Of a stretch of 64,000 nt of DNA, positions 1 through 7,327 are shown piece after piece; the first letter of the stretch is position 1; every line of letters starts with the position of its first letter. The stretch is from Streptomyces sp. Ncost-T10-10d (GTDB lineage Bacteria > Actinomycetota > Actinomycetes > Streptomycetales > Streptomycetaceae), in assembly GCF_900091955.1 (NCBI RefSeq), contig NZ_FMDF01000170.1, positions 1-64,000 of the forward strand. The letters run 5' to 3'. Position numbers and translations under genes: made by a program. The notes under the pieces were generated by a model that did no database searches, was not told the origin of the DNA, and saw only the letters and a list, made by a program, of their open reading frames with translations.

Positions 1-275
1 GGCACCGCTTCTTGCCGCTGGTTGTCGTCGCCATTGCCCTTCGGTGAGCTCAAACACTTCCGTGCCTTCGTCGGCGCAGCAACTGTGTTCATCTGCTTTT
101 GCCGGGTGGTCGTCTGAACCGGGGGCCGGTACATGGACAAGCGCGACGGCCGTTCGGAGAGTCGTCAGAGACCGGACGGGTCGTTGGAGAGCCAGTCGGC
201 GTGCCGGTTGAGAATCCGGTCCCGTCCTTCAGGAGCAGAGAGGGAGACGTCGGCACGACCGTCGTGGGGATGGTG

Positions 276-452
276 CATGCGCATTCAGGGCGGCGCCGGA
301 AGGGGCGGCTCGTTCGCCGAACGGATCGCCGCTGCCCTGGGCGCGGGGGTGCCGTAATCGCCGTCCTCCCACGAGTCGGCTTCGTCACCGGTCTGGGCGC
401 CGACACCGTCATCGATCACAAGCCCCGGCTCTTCGAGGACCTTCGTTTGTAG
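276..452 (+). pseudogene. Relic of zinc-type alcohol dehydrogenase / quinone oxidoreductase
   Basis: Two reading frames placed end to end resemble the nucleotide-binding region of MDR-type quinone oxidoreductases. The first frame (about 278-356) reads IQGGAGRGGSFAERIAAALGA, a degraded form of the family's HGAAGGVGSFAVQLA segment. The second (about 345-452) reads GFVTGLGADTVIDH followed by FEDL, matching the family's FVRGLGADxVIDYxxxxFED segment. A frameshift near 345 joins them, and no N-terminal or C-terminal domain is visible. The rest of 1-572 shows no convincing gene. The match is from memory of the family. Confidence 0.5.
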
Positions 453-572
453 CGCCAAGTGGTCGTCGGCGTGGCGGGCGTCGGCGGCGGTCTGTTCGTC
501 GGCGGGGCAGCCGGGGCGCCTTCCCCGCTTCCCGGGACCTTCTGCAGAACCGCCCACGTCTGGCGAGGGACG

Positions 573-1088
573 CTACTTCTCGGACACCGTGTCGGCGCAG
601 CTCGGGTTCTCCTCCAGTGCTGCCGTGTCCAGGGCTGCCGTGAGTCGGTTGAGGCGGGCTCGCAGGTTGCTGATCTCGTCGAGGTCGAAGCCGGTGGCCG
701 CGGCGATCCGGCGCGGCACGGCCAGCGCCCGCTCGCGCAGTGCCGTGCCCTCGTCCGTGAGGTGGATGTGCACCGACCGCTCGTCCTGGGCGCTGCGCTC
801 GCGCCGTACCAGGCCTGCCGCCTCCAGTCGCTTCAGTAGTGGTGACAGCGTGCCGGAGTCGAGCCGCAGGTGCTCTCCCAGCGCCTTCACCGGCAGCTCG
901 CCGTGCTCCCAGAGCGCCAGCATCACCAGGTACTGGGGATAGGTGAGCCCGAGGTCCTTGAGGAGTACGCGGTAAACGCTGCCGAAGGCGCGTGACGCGG
1001 CGTTCAAGGAAAAGCAGATCTGCTGGTCGAGGCGGAGGTAATCGGCCTCGGACGGGGCCTCGCGGCTCGGGCTGGACGTGGAGGTCAT
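573..1088 (-). CDS. ohrR: OhrR-type MarR-family peroxide-sensing repressor
   Basis: A 171-aa MarR-family winged-helix repressor. OhrR proteins block transcription of the peroxiredoxin-like gene ohr until organic hydroperoxide oxidises a reactive N-terminal cysteine. Here Cys25 sits in the context DQQICFSLNAASR, which fits the family's conserved sensor Cys in the first helix. The HTH lies at roughly residues 65-95 (KALGEHLRLDSGTLSPLLKRL) and the wing at DERSVHIHLT. A second cysteine, Cys164, lies near the C terminus; two-cysteine OhrRs form an intersubunit disulfide, but whether this one does is unknown. The gene is divergent from ohr (1206) across a 117-nt promoter region with an inverted repeat. 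Pairing with ohr supports the specific call over a generic MarR. Confidence 0.88.
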   Translation of the reverse strand: MTSTSSPSREAPSEADYLRLDQQICFSLNAASRAFGSVYRVLLKDLGLTYPQYLVMLALWEHGELPVKALGEHLRLDSGTLSPLLKRLEAAGLVRRERSAQDERSVHIHLTDEGTALRERALAVPRRIAAATGFDLDEISNLRARLNRLTAALDTAALEENPSCADTVSEK

Positions 1089-1118
1089 GGATCCAGCATA
1101 ACTCTGCGCGTCATTAGG

Positions 1119-1141
1119 TTGTGCACAATTTGATTGTGTGC
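1119..1141. promoter_or_regulatory. Probable OhrR operator between ohrR and ohr
   Basis: The divergent intergenic region holds the perfect palindrome TTGTGCACAA (1119-1128), overlapped by the imperfect inverted repeat GCACAAT-ttg-ATTGTGTGC (1123-1141). OhrR boxes are AT-rich dyads with ACAAT/ATTGT half-sites, which is what is seen. The position would let one protein control both promoters. Binding is inferred. Confidence 0.6.
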
Positions 1142-1205
1142 TTTCCTTGAGTGGAAGCGGCCGGACAGCGCCGCTGGGACATTACTTTCGAGAGGAATCG
1201 CTTTC

Positions 1206-1619
1206 ATGGAAGCGCTCTACACCGCCGTCGCCACTGCCACCCACGGCCGTGAGGGCCGCGCCGTCACCGCCGACGGCAAGCTGGATCTGCAGCTGGCCAT
1301 TCCGGTGGAGATGGGCGGCAGCGGCCAGGGCACGAACCCGGAGCAGCTGTTCGCCGCCGGTTACGCCGCCTGCTTCGCCAGTGCGCTGGGGCTCGTCGGT
1401 CGTCAGGCCAAGATCGACGTCAGTGACGCCGCCGTGACCGGTGAGGTCGGAATCGGCAAGCAGGGTGAGGGATTCGGTCTCGCGGTCACGCTGCGCGTGG
1501 AACTGCCCGAGGCCGTCGACGAGGCCACCGGCCGCAAGCTGGTCGAGCAGGCCCACCAGGTCTGCCCCTACTCCAACGCGACCCGCGGCAACATCCCGGT
1601 CGAGCTCGTCATCGAGTAG
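1206..1619 (+). CDS. ohr: Organic hydroperoxide resistance protein (Ohr/OsmC family)
   Basis: A 137-aa thiol peroxidase that reduces organic hydroperoxides in the cytoplasm. The two catalytic cysteines are Cys56 (AGYAACFASAL) and Cys120 (QVCPYSNATRGN), both in canonical Ohr context. TNPEQLFAAGY before Cys56 is a family hallmark. Length matches the family (about 140 aa). An in-frame TTG at 1134 would add 24 residues, but it falls inside the operator. ATG1206 follows GAGAGGAA (1189-1196) and gives the usual Ohr N terminus (MEALYTAVATA). The gene is monocistronic and divergent from ohrR, so peroxide-inducible expression is likely. Sequence after the stop (about 1637-1675) could form an interrupted GGCCGGT/ACCGGCC hairpin, a weak terminator candidate. 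Confidence 0.93.
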   Translation: MEALYTAVATATHGREGRAVTADGKLDLQLAIPVEMGGSGQGTNPEQLFAAGYAACFASALGLVGRQAKIDVSDAAVTGEVGIGKQGEGFGLAVTLRVELPEAVDEATGRKLVEQAHQVCPYSNATRGNIPVELVIE

Positions 1620-1769
1620 TCCTGCAGGTGGCGATGGGCCGGTGCCTGGGACCAACCCCCAGTGGGGACCGGCCTCGCCGTGTGTCTGCTCCACGCCACC
1701 CCCTCCGCGATTCGGGGCCGGCTGCGCGTATGGGTTTCAGCGGTCCCGGCGGCGGCGGGGGAGCGGTAC

Positions 1770-2000
1770 ACACAGCCACGAAGCCCAAGCAGCGTGGCTC
1801 GAAGGCACCGAGCTCCTCGTCTGCGTCCGCCGAACCCCTGGCAAAGCTCCCACCGACGCAGTAGATCCCCGCTGTGCCCGCGACAGGTGCGTGATCGGGT
1901 ACATCGAACTCGCCGCCGATGCCGACCTGGACAGCGGGCTGTACCGGGGTCGCGTGTCCTTCCTCCTGCCCCGTGTCCGACAGGGCCGGCGAGAAGGTCC
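1770..2000 (+). other. Possible coding relic, unidentified
   Basis: In one frame this stretch reads like coding sequence (AAWLEGTELLVCV, then CVIGYIELAADADLDSGLYR and VSFLLP), while flanking codons in the same frame look random. I see no start with a ribosome binding site and do not recognise a family. It may be a fragment of a decayed gene. Between ohr (ends 1619) and 2860 there is no intact gene I can defend with confidence. Confidence 0.25.
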
Positions 2001-2011
2001 CGCGTACTCGG

Positions 2012-2194
2012 TCACGGCTCCACAGCGGGCGACTCCTGCCAGGACCAGCCGTGTTCGGCCATCTGTTCCTCCGTCCACTCCATCAGCGCCCGGGCTGCGT
2101 CCTCGGTGCGCGTCACGTCCCGCCCGCCGCCTTCGGCAAACCACCGCAGCAGTGCGTCGGCGGTGACCCTGTCCGCGTCGCAGGCAACGTACAA
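2012..2194 (-). CDS. Small hypothetical protein, possibly 5'-truncated
   Basis: A 60-aa frame begins at TTG2194 and encodes an acidic helical peptide (ACDADRVTADALLRWFAEG, then ARALMEWTEEQMAEHGW). It has natural-looking composition and high third-position GC. The frame stays open upstream (LGGGRHLELYVACDAD), but I find no ATG/GTG with a good Shine-Dalgarno, so this is either a TTG-started small protein or the 3' part of a broken gene. I do not recognise the family. Neighbours on both sides look like decayed sequence, so it may not be expressed. Confidence 0.35.
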   Translation of the reverse strand: MYVACDADRVTADALLRWFAEGGGRDVTRTEDAARALMEWTEEQMAEHGWSWQESPAVEP

Positions 2195-2314
2195 CTCCAG
2201 GTGCCGGCCGCCTCCCAGTGTCGTCCTGTGGCATCACGACGCCGGTGATCAACTGCGTTCCGGCACCCCCCGTTCATGGTCTGAGGACCGTGTGCCCGAG
2301 CGGGCCGCCCCGCC

Positions 2315-2480
2315 CCGGCGCACTGCCCGCGGTGCGGAAGTGGCGACACTGTGCTCAAGCCGGGCGACGACATAGTGAAGCGCGGTCGGTGCCTCCGCTG
2401 CGATGAGGAATTCCAGACCACGCCCAGCCTGATCTCCGGGAGTTACCGCATCGACGGCTCTACGGCGCGTCTGGCGTCCG
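2315..2480 (+). pseudogene. Zinc-ribbon fragment without a start codon
   Basis: The frame contains HCPRCGSGD (from 2321) and, about 20 residues on, GRCLRCDEEFQ. Together these form a textbook CxxC...CxxC zinc ribbon. The frame is closed by a TGA at 2282 and has no ATG/GTG before the first CxxC pair, so the ribbon cannot be made as annotated. Downstream it drifts into unrecognisable sequence. It could be the N terminus of a lost transposase or of a small ribbon protein. Confidence 0.35.
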
Positions 2481-2859
2481 CTTCACGCGGGTTGGCGGCG
2501 CGCCCCATGCTTTCGGGTGACGATCTCAACGAGTTGGTCAGCGCCTCTTGGCCGGGTCTCAGGCCGACCTCCTTCGCACCTCTGCCGGCCCGCAGCCTCG
2601 CTCGGATCGCCGGGCGCCGCGGGGGTCAACTGGTTGGGTTGCCATCGGCTCCCGTCGTCGGAGCCCGGTCACCTACTGTCCGCACCCGGAGAACCACCGC
2701 CGGATATCCGCCTCATTCCGTGGCCTTGTTGCTGGTTCCGGGAGCGGTGCGTGGCGCGGCTGTGCGTCCGCGATCGGCGTTGTCAGTGGTCGCAAGTATG
2801 TTCAGTCGTGTCCCGCCGTTGTGGCGCGGAAGTCCTCTTGGTGCATAGGAGATGGTGCG

Positions 2860-3363
2860 TTGTCAGACTGGGAGAGGTCGAGCACGGCACGGGTGACAGC
2901 GCCGGCACGGCCGCGCAAACTTGCCAAGGTTCCGTTCGTCGAACTGGCGGACGGACGCTTGCAGGGCGTGGTGTCCAGCGGCTCGGACATTGAGCGGGTC
3001 TATGTCTCGTCGGTCGTGGCAGGCACTTACGCGTTCGCTTGCAGCACCAACAACAACCGGCCCTGTGGTGGTGCGCGGGGCTCGTTCTGCAATCACGTCC
3101 GAGCCCTGATCAACGAGGCGGTGCTGCAGTACGGCGCCGAGCGCGTCGCCCGCTATCTCAGGGTCGAGATCGTGGACGGGGAGCCGAGCGCGCTCACCAT
3201 CACCACCGACATGAGCAACAGACGTCCACCGCAGGGGGACACCAAGGCTGCCGCGCCGGTCTTCAGCAGGTTCCTGCGTCACCTGGCCTACCTGGAACTC
3301 GCCCCGACCACCGCACCGTTGCCGGAGATGCAGTGGTTCCCGCCGACCAGGGCGGTGGCGTGA
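2860..3363 (+). CDS. SWIM-type zinc-finger protein, first gene of vWA/MoxR cassette
   Basis: A 167-aa protein. The start is set by AGGAG at 2847-2851, 8 nt before TTG2860. A longer upstream frame exists but loses coding character. Residues 61-79 hold C-x7-C-x7-C-x-H (Cys61, Cys69, Cys77, His79; ending FCNHVRALI), which resembles the SWIM zinc finger, a DNA/protein-binding module. A SWIM protein beside vWA and MoxR genes is a known arrangement; E. coli yehQ in the yehLMPQ cluster is an example as I recall it. It probably acts as the substrate- or nucleic-acid-recognising partner of the ATPase (inference). Its stop overlaps the next start (TGATG), so the genes are translationally coupled. Confidence 0.65.
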   Translation: MSDWERSSTARVTAPARPRKLAKVPFVELADGRLQGVVSSGSDIERVYVSSVVAGTYAFACSTNNNRPCGGARGSFCNHVRALINEAVLQYGAERVARYLRVEIVDGEPSALTITTDMSNRRPPQGDTKAAAPVFSRFLRHLAYLELAPTTAPLPEMQWFPPTRAVA

Positions 3364-4751
3364 TGCGCGCCGACCTGCTCTGCGAATCCATTGCCGGGCT
3401 CGACGAAGCCCTGACGGCCGTCGACGCCTTCGACCGGGCTCTCGCCGCCGGCCTGCTCCGCCCGCAACCGGCCCAGGCCGCCGACCTGACAGAGCTCGCC
3501 CGCGCCGTCGAGGGGACGCCGCTGGCCGTCAGGGTCGCCGAGGCAGTCGAGAAGGCGGCGGACGGAGCGGCGAGCGAAGACCACTTCGTCGCCCTCGCCG
3601 CTGCCCGTACTGCACTGCTCGGCTCCGTCCACGACGCACTGATGACCCGCGTCGAAGAGGCGACCGGCCGGCCCGGCAGCGAGGAGACCGTCCCGGTGCC
3701 CGGCGGGCAGCAAGCGGCGAACCTGCTTGCCGCCGCCCGCTCCTGGCTGTCGGATCTGGCGCGCTCCGGATGGCAGGGCATCGACCACGACCTGGTCTCC
3801 GGGGCGGCGCACGTTGTCTCCGCGATGCTTCCGGACCCGGCCCTGCGCCGCCTGGCGACGCTCCTCGACGGCTTCTCCGCCGAACTCGCCGCATCCTGCC
3901 CGGGTGCGGCCCTGGAAAGGATTCCGGCACGCCGCTGGGCCGACCTGTGGTCGCGTGCGATGCTGCTGACGCTGCCCGGTGCGGCCGGGACGCCCATGAC
4001 CGGGACGGCCACCGGCCGCCTGCTGCCCCTCGGCGTCGACCTGCAGGAACACGGGACTGCCGCACAGGCCCAGGTCCACGCGGTGTTCGAGCCCGCGGAC
4101 GGTGCGGCGCCCCGCCTGTTGCGCGCCGGTGTGTCGGTGCCGAAGCCCGACACGGTCGTCGGAGCCGGTGTCTGGCAGCTGCTCCGCCCCCACATGTCGC
4201 TGCTGACGGCCGTCAGCGAGGGCCGCTCGATGAACCTCGTCGGCATGCCGGTCACCGCCGAGGGCGACCTGCTCTGGAGCGACGAGCACGCGCACCCGAG
4301 CGAGCCCGCCGACGCCTTCGCCACCGCCCGCGTTGCCCTGCCCACTGCCACCGGCACGGCGACGGCACCCCTGGACCGGCACCCGGCGCGCATCGCCGTA
4401 CCCGTGTTCCTGGAGGGCTACACCGCCCAGAAGGACGACGACACACTGACGTTCACCGTCGCCGGACACCCTCTCGCTGTCGATACCGACCGCATCCCGA
4501 CTGCCGGACCGCTCACACCCGACGCCGTTGCGGCGTCCGATGCGTGCATCGGGCTGCTCCGCTGGGACGCCGGGACGTATCGCGTCCAGCCTCTGGCCGT
4601 CGAGACGACCGTACGGAAGAAGGCTGTTGCGATCCATGCGGGTGCATGGGCCGGGGGAACGACCGACAAGGCCGGCGTCAAGGCCGAGAAGGCCGCCACC
4701 GACGCCGTGGCCGTGCTGCGGGAGCGCGCGGGGAGGCTGCTGCGGAAATGA
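3363..4751 (+). CDS. Unknown protein of the vWA/MoxR cassette
   Basis: A 462-aa soluble protein with no signal peptide or membrane segment. The N-terminal half (about 1-200) is Ala/Leu-rich and helical. The C-terminal half is rich in beta-type segments (VAVPVFLEGY-like stretches around residues 340-400). It ends in a basic helix (ERAGRLLRK). I recognise no catalytic motif. The start overlaps the SWIM gene stop (TGATG) and the stop overlaps the vWA start (ATGA), which marks it as an integral cassette member, perhaps a scaffold or effector. An alternative is that it corresponds to the divergent 'middle' protein seen in other MoxR/vWA loci; a profile search would be needed to say. Confidence 0.7.
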   Translation: MRADLLCESIAGLDEALTAVDAFDRALAAGLLRPQPAQAADLTELARAVEGTPLAVRVAEAVEKAADGAASEDHFVALAAARTALLGSVHDALMTRVEEATGRPGSEETVPVPGGQQAANLLAAARSWLSDLARSGWQGIDHDLVSGAAHVVSAMLPDPALRRLATLLDGFSAELAASCPGAALERIPARRWADLWSRAMLLTLPGAAGTPMTGTATGRLLPLGVDLQEHGTAAQAQVHAVFEPADGAAPRLLRAGVSVPKPDTVVGAGVWQLLRPHMSLLTAVSEGRSMNLVGMPVTAEGDLLWSDEHAHPSEPADAFATARVALPTATGTATAPLDRHPARIAVPVFLEGYTAQKDDDTLTFTVAGHPLAVDTDRIPTAGPLTPDAVAASDACIGLLRWDAGTYRVQPLAVETTVRKKAVAIHAGAWAGGTTDKAGVKAEKAATDAVAVLRERAGRLLRK

Positions 4752-6202
4752 CGGAGCACACGACCGAACAACCGGCCGGGTACGCGACCTCACAGAACCC
4801 GGAGGCGGACCCCCACGACAACCGCCGTCAGGTCCTGTACTGGCGCCTCCTCGCCCGCCTCTTCGACCATGAGGAGCAGGCTTCGCTGGAATCGGCGAGC
4901 CTCGCCGTCGTCGATGACATCGGTCTGCCGTCCGCGCTCCTGGACCCGCAGGAATCCGTCGACTCGATCGTGCAGCGCCACCCGGAGCTGGCTGCCGAGT
5001 TCGACGGTCTGATGGCCCCCGAGCCCGACGACGAAGGTGCGTGCGACCGGGCCGCCGAAGTACGGCGCGCGGCGCTGGTGTCGAAGGTGCTGCTCAATGT
5101 CTTCGCCTCCGGCTCCGGCACGGTCACCGCCGGGCAGCTGGCGCGCTGGCAGTCCGACGCCGGCTGGCTGGAGCGTGCGCTGGGCTGCAAGCCCGGCGAG
5201 CTGCGTGGCGGCCGCGCCGGTGGGGCCGGGGGAGGCGTGGCAGGACCGGGCGTCACCCCGGCCGGCACCGGTGGCCCGGGCACGACGCCCGATCTCGGCC
5301 GGTTGATCTCAACGATAGGCCCGGAACTCGGCGCCATCGAGGCCGACCTCGTCAAGCGGATGTGTCTGCGCGAGGTGCTGGCCAACCCCAAGCTCGCCGC
5401 GCAGCTGACCCCGAGCATGTCACTGATCGAACAGCTGCTGAGAGACAAGAACAACCTCTCGGGCGTGGCCCTGGCCAACGCCAAGGCCCTGATCCGCCGT
5501 TTCGTCGACGAGGTCGCCGAAGTGCTCCGCACCCAAGTGGAAAAAGCCACGGTAGGCGCCCTGGACCGCTCCGTCCCGCCCAAGCGGGTGTTCCGCAACC
5601 TCGACCTCGACCGCACGATCTGGAAGAACCTCACGAACTGGAGCCCGGAGGAGGAGCGGCTTTACGTCGACCGCCTCTACTACCGGCACACCGTCCGTAA
5701 GACGACGCCCCAGCGGCTGATCGTCGTCGTGGACCAGTCGGGCTCGATGGTCGACTCGATGGTGAACTGCACCATCCTGGCGTCGATCTTCGCCGGGCTG
5801 CCGAAGGTGGACGTCCACCTGATCGCGTACGACACGCGTGCCATCGACCTGACGCCCTGGGTGAACGACCCGTTCGAGGCCCTGCTACGCACCAACCTCG
5901 GCGGCGGCAACGACGGTCCCGTCGCGATGGCCATGGCCCGTCCGAAGATCACCGACCCCAAAGACACCGTGATGGTGTGGATCTCCGACTTCTACGAATT
6001 CGACCGCTCCCAGCCGCTGTTCGAGGGCATCGAGGCCGTCCACCGCTCCGGAGTGAAGTTCATCCCCGTCGGTTCGGTCACCAGCTCCGGCCGCCACGAG
6101 GTCAACCCCTGGTTCCGTGAACGCTTCAAGGCTCTCGGTACGCCGGTGCTCTCCGGCCACATCCGCAAGCTCGTCCACGAACTCAAGACGTTTCTCGCTT
6201 AG
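4748..6202 (+). CDS. vWA-domain protein (MIDAS), partner of MoxR ATPase
   Basis: A 484-aa cytoplasmic protein. The N-terminal 150 residues are helical, followed by a Gly-rich linker (about 155-180) and a helical region. A C-terminal von Willebrand A domain runs from about residue 322. The MIDAS metal site is visible: DQSGS at 329-333 (DxSxS), a later GGGNDGP segment where the MIDAS Thr is expected, and WISDFYEF supplying the distal Asp. Such vWA proteins bind MoxR AAA+ ATPases and present substrates to them. It overlaps the upstream stop by 4 nt (ATGA) and ends 12 nt before the MoxR start, consistent with stoichiometric expression. Confidence 0.88.
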   Translation: MTEHTTEQPAGYATSQNPEADPHDNRRQVLYWRLLARLFDHEEQASLESASLAVVDDIGLPSALLDPQESVDSIVQRHPELAAEFDGLMAPEPDDEGACDRAAEVRRAALVSKVLLNVFASGSGTVTAGQLARWQSDAGWLERALGCKPGELRGGRAGGAGGGVAGPGVTPAGTGGPGTTPDLGRLISTIGPELGAIEADLVKRMCLREVLANPKLAAQLTPSMSLIEQLLRDKNNLSGVALANAKALIRRFVDEVAEVLRTQVEKATVGALDRSVPPKRVFRNLDLDRTIWKNLTNWSPEEERLYVDRLYYRHTVRKTTPQRLIVVVDQSGSMVDSMVNCTILASIFAGLPKVDVHLIAYDTRAIDLTPWVNDPFEALLRTNLGGGNDGPVAMAMARPKITDPKDTVMVWISDFYEFDRSQPLFEGIEAVHRSGVKFIPVGSVTSSGRHEVNPWFRERFKALGTPVLSGHIRKLVHELKTFLA

Positions 6203-6214
6203 AAAGGCCCTGCC

Positions 6215-7327
6215 ATGTCCGACCTGTTGCGCGCCCCTGCCGAGATCAAGTACGCCGAGGAACTGGACTGGCTGGAGTCCATCGACGACAACCCCAAACC
6301 CTTCTCCTGGCGTCTGTCCCCGAAGATGGTCCGCCTGTTCATCCTGGGCTCCGAGCGTTCCGACGGCCTGGAGCGGGAAATCCCGCAGAAGTGGTACGGC
6401 GATCGCAGTTTCGTCGAGCGCTCCATCGTCACGTTGGCCTCCGACCGCGGGCTTCTGCTCATCGGCGACCCCGGCACCGGCAAGAGCTGGCTGGCCGAGC
6501 TGCTGTCCGCCGCGATCTCCCGCAACTCCACGCTGGTCGTGCAGGGTACCGCCGGCACCACCGAGGACCACATCAAGTACTCCTGGAACGTGTCCATGGT
6601 CATCGCCAAGGGCCAGTCGCGGCAGTCGATGATTCCCTCGCCGATCATGACCGCGATGGAGGCCGGCGCGATCGGCCGTTTCGAAGAACTCACCCGCTCC
6701 ACCAGCGACGTCCAGGACGCGCTGATCTCGATCCTGTCCGAGAAGTACATCTCGGTCCCGGAACTGGACAGCGACAACATCGTGTTCGCCAAGCCCGGCT
6801 TCTCGGTCATCGCCACCGCCAACAGCCGCGACCGGGGCGTCAACGACCTGTCCTCGGCGCTCAAGCGCCGCTTCAACTTCGTCCGCATCCCGGTGGTGAC
6901 GAACAAGAAGAGCGAGGCGGAGATCGTCCGCTTCCGCACCGAGGAGCTGCTGCGGCGCCACCAGATCGAGCTGGACGTGCCCCCGACGCTGCTCGACGTG
7001 CTGCTGCAGAGCTTCGCGGACCTGCGCGCCTCGGCGGCCGCGGCCGGCAGCGACGACGAGAAGCTGGAGTCCGCGCTGTCCTCCGCCGAACAGATCGGTG
7101 TGCTCGAGGACGCGATCCTGCACAGCAACTTCTTCGGCGAGCGCGCCCTGAGCGCCCGTACGCTGGCTTCCTCGCTCGTCGGGTCACTGGCCCGGCGCGA
7201 GCCCGAGGACCTCGCCATCCTCAACAAGTACCTGCATGGCGTCGTCGAACCGCGCAGCAAGGAAGAGGGCGGATCCTGGCCGGAGTTCCTGGAGGGCGGC
7301 CGCGACGCGATCGCCACCCTGTCATGA
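6215..7327 (+). CDS. MoxR-family AAA+ ATPase
   Basis: A 370-aa AAA+ ATPase. Walker A is GDPGTGKS (residues 84-91). The Walker B region reads GRFEEL with Glu-Glu instead of the usual Asp-Glu. Sensor 1 is IATANSRDRGV, and the arginine-finger region is ALKRRFNFV. MoxR ATPases remodel or activate partner proteins, typically through a vWA co-factor, and one is encoded just upstream. The start follows GAAAGG about 7 nt before ATG6215. The stop overlaps the DUF5682 start (ATGA). Relative to classical MoxR (about 330 aa) it has an N-terminal extension and an acidic insert near residues 265-285. Confidence 0.9.
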   Translation: MSDLLRAPAEIKYAEELDWLESIDDNPKPFSWRLSPKMVRLFILGSERSDGLEREIPQKWYGDRSFVERSIVTLASDRGLLLIGDPGTGKSWLAELLSAAISRNSTLVVQGTAGTTEDHIKYSWNVSMVIAKGQSRQSMIPSPIMTAMEAGAIGRFEELTRSTSDVQDALISILSEKYISVPELDSDNIVFAKPGFSVIATANSRDRGVNDLSSALKRRFNFVRIPVVTNKKSEAEIVRFRTEELLRRHQIELDVPPTLLDVLLQSFADLRASAAAAGSDDEKLESALSSAEQIGVLEDAILHSNFFGERALSARTLASSLVGSLARREPEDLAILNKYLHGVVEPRSKEEGGSWPEFLEGGRDAIATLS

